In this document: in pieces, positions 5,884-6,972 of the stretch | How the letters are laid out: the number at the start of each line of letters is the position of its first letter | Position numbering within the stretch: the stretch's first letter is position 1 | Assembly (NCBI RefSeq): GCF_050434145.1 | Contig: NZ_JBNPVX010000066.1 | Coordinates: 1 to 6,972 of the forward strand | From: JAISST01 sp050434145 | GTDB lineage: Bacteria > Fusobacteriota > Fusobacteriia > Fusobacteriales > Fusobacteriaceae | DNA length: 6,972 bases | Direction: 5' to 3' | Notes under the pieces: model-generated | What the model was told of the DNA's origin: nothing | Seen by the model: the letters and a program-made list of their open reading frames with translations, nothing else | The model's database searches: none | Made by a program: the position numbers and the translations under genes

Positions 5884-6888
5884 ATGGAAATAGGAATAAT
5901 AACAACTTCCTTTTTTATTTCAGTCATTGCTGTTTGGATTTTGGTTAAAAATATTCCAGAAGAGACGTATGAAGAGTTAATTAACTTAAAATTAGATCTT
6001 ATTGTCCAAAATTATAAATACTTTCAAAAAGAAGAGGAAATGTTACAATCATTTGATACGAATTATGATTTTATTTTAAAAAATACTTTATCTACCAATA
6101 AAATATCTGATTATAAATTCAATACAGAAGTTGAATTGTATTATAAATTGGATGACAAGATGAGAAAAAAGCTTAATATTGAAGAGAAAAATAATATATC
6201 AAGAATCAAAATTTTAAAAATACCAAAGTTAAAATTATCATATGATGAAAATGGAAAAATTCATGGGTTATTTACTGCTTATTATTTTTCTGGCGAAATA
6301 ATGATGACTGGTAAATTTCATCACGGATTTATGTATGGAGCTATAAAAAGATACAGTAAAGAAAAACATTTGTTGGAAATTAAAAATTATGAAAATGGAG
6401 CAATTCAAGATACGCAGTACTATTCCAATGGACAAGTTTATAAAAGATGGAATATAGTAGATGGGTGTATAGATGGAGAATGTTTGACATATTATGAAAA
6501 TGGGCAAATAAAAGAAAGTATTTCATATGTAAAAGGAAAAACAAATGGAAAAATCCTATATTATTATTCTAATGGGCAATTGAAAAAGGAATACTATGCA
6601 GTAAATAACAATTATGAAGGTGTGTGGAAATTTTTTTACTGTACAGGAGAAATTATGGCTGAAGGGGTATTTAGTAATAATTTTTTGTCAAATAAAATTA
6701 AAAAATATGATTTAAAAGGCAACATTATTGGAGAAATATCCTTAGTAAATAAAGTGACGTTGGACAAATTAAAATTAAAAGAAAGTATTGGGATACAGAA
6801 ATATTCTCTTAAAGATTTAGAAAAAAGTTTTCAAAAAATATTTAGGCATGAAGAACAGCTTATAAAAAACTTGTTGAAAATAGACTAA
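5884..6888 (+). CDS. Membrane-anchored MORN_2-repeat protein
   Basis: This is a 334-residue protein with an N-terminal hydrophobic segment (about residues 4-22) that should act as an uncleaved anchor or signal. A helical linker, rich in charged residues, runs to about residue 115. From about 128 to 280 are six to seven degenerate repeats of 22-24 residues of the MORN_2 type (YwqK-like): a Y-Y pair, then S/E-N-G-x-I/L. The paired aromatics fall at 133-134, 179-180, 203-204, 226-227 and 251-252, and the turn glycines at 137, 183, 207, 231, 255 and 279. A charged helical tail ends the protein. Databases often label such proteins YwqK-family antitoxins, but no toxin partner is adjacent here, so I do not infer that role. 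With one hydrophobic N-terminal segment it probably projects outside the cytoplasmic membrane. Function is unknown. Confidence 0.82.
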   Translation: MEIGIITTSFFISVIAVWILVKNIPEETYEELINLKLDLIVQNYKYFQKEEEMLQSFDTNYDFILKNTLSTNKISDYKFNTEVELYYKLDDKMRKKLNIEEKNNISRIKILKIPKLKLSYDENGKIHGLFTAYYFSGEIMMTGKFHHGFMYGAIKRYSKEKHLLEIKNYENGAIQDTQYYSNGQVYKRWNIVDGCIDGECLTYYENGQIKESISYVKGKTNGKILYYYSNGQLKKEYYAVNNNYEGVWKFFYCTGEIMAEGVFSNNFLSNKIKKYDLKGNIIGEISLVNKVTLDKLKLKESIGIQKYSLKDLEKSFQKIFRHEEQLIKNLLKID

Positions 6889-6972
6889 CTATTAAAAGTC
6901 AAGAAGAAAAATAAAAAAAATTAGACTATATTTTAATAAAAAATTGCAAATCAAAAATGACTGAAGGAACAG

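Noticed and set aside
6957..6972. ATG near the right edge that could start a gene (MTEGT)
   Set aside because: There is no ribosome binding site before it. The bases TGACTGAAGGAACAG look like the first part of a hairpin cut by the window edge, possibly a terminator for the MORN_2 gene, but this cannot be confirmed.

Overview
The window is strongly AT-rich, with strong AGGAGG-type ribosome binding sites, short AT-rich gaps and compact metabolic genes. This gene mix, namely a short NAD-type malic enzyme, AsnA, an M42 peptidase, a TSCPD-domain protein and a MORN_2-repeat protein, fits Fusobacterium or a close relative. That assignment is an inference from composition and protein resemblance, not from a marker gene.

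Layout. Bases 1-120 hold the last 39 codons of an unidentified gene whose tail lies in a repeat. A malic enzyme gene (263-1444, +) follows and is trailed after 60 bases by a small SGNH/GDSL hydrolase (1505-2062, +). A hairpin terminator at 2194-2222 separates these from the minus-strand genes. Those are an M42 metallopeptidase (2248-3276), a small TSCPD protein (3600-3854), a YkvA/DUF1232 protein (4114-4566) and asparagine synthetase A (4576-5559). AsnA and the YkvA protein form a tight two-gene unit read asnA then ykvA. A divergent intergenic region (5560-5883) carries promoters for asnA and for a membrane-anchored MORN_2-repeat protein (5884-6888, +).

The most unusual structure is a dispersed repeat present three times (about 41-198, 3304-3387 and 3888-4022). 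Its conserved end, TAAGCTGTTGCAAAACTA read inward, faces the start codon of the next gene in all three cases, at 27 to 64 bases. Two copies keep a GC-rich module of small palindromes. The second unusual structure is a perfect 10-bp inverted repeat lying between the malic enzyme ribosome binding site and its ATG; if folded it would shorten a 43-base gap to about 10 bases.

The genes look like ordinary chromosomal housekeeping and accessory functions: carbon flux from malate to pyruvate, asparagine synthesis, peptide turnover and ester hydrolysis. I see no defence system, CRISPR array, tRNA or rRNA gene, complete transposase or phage module.
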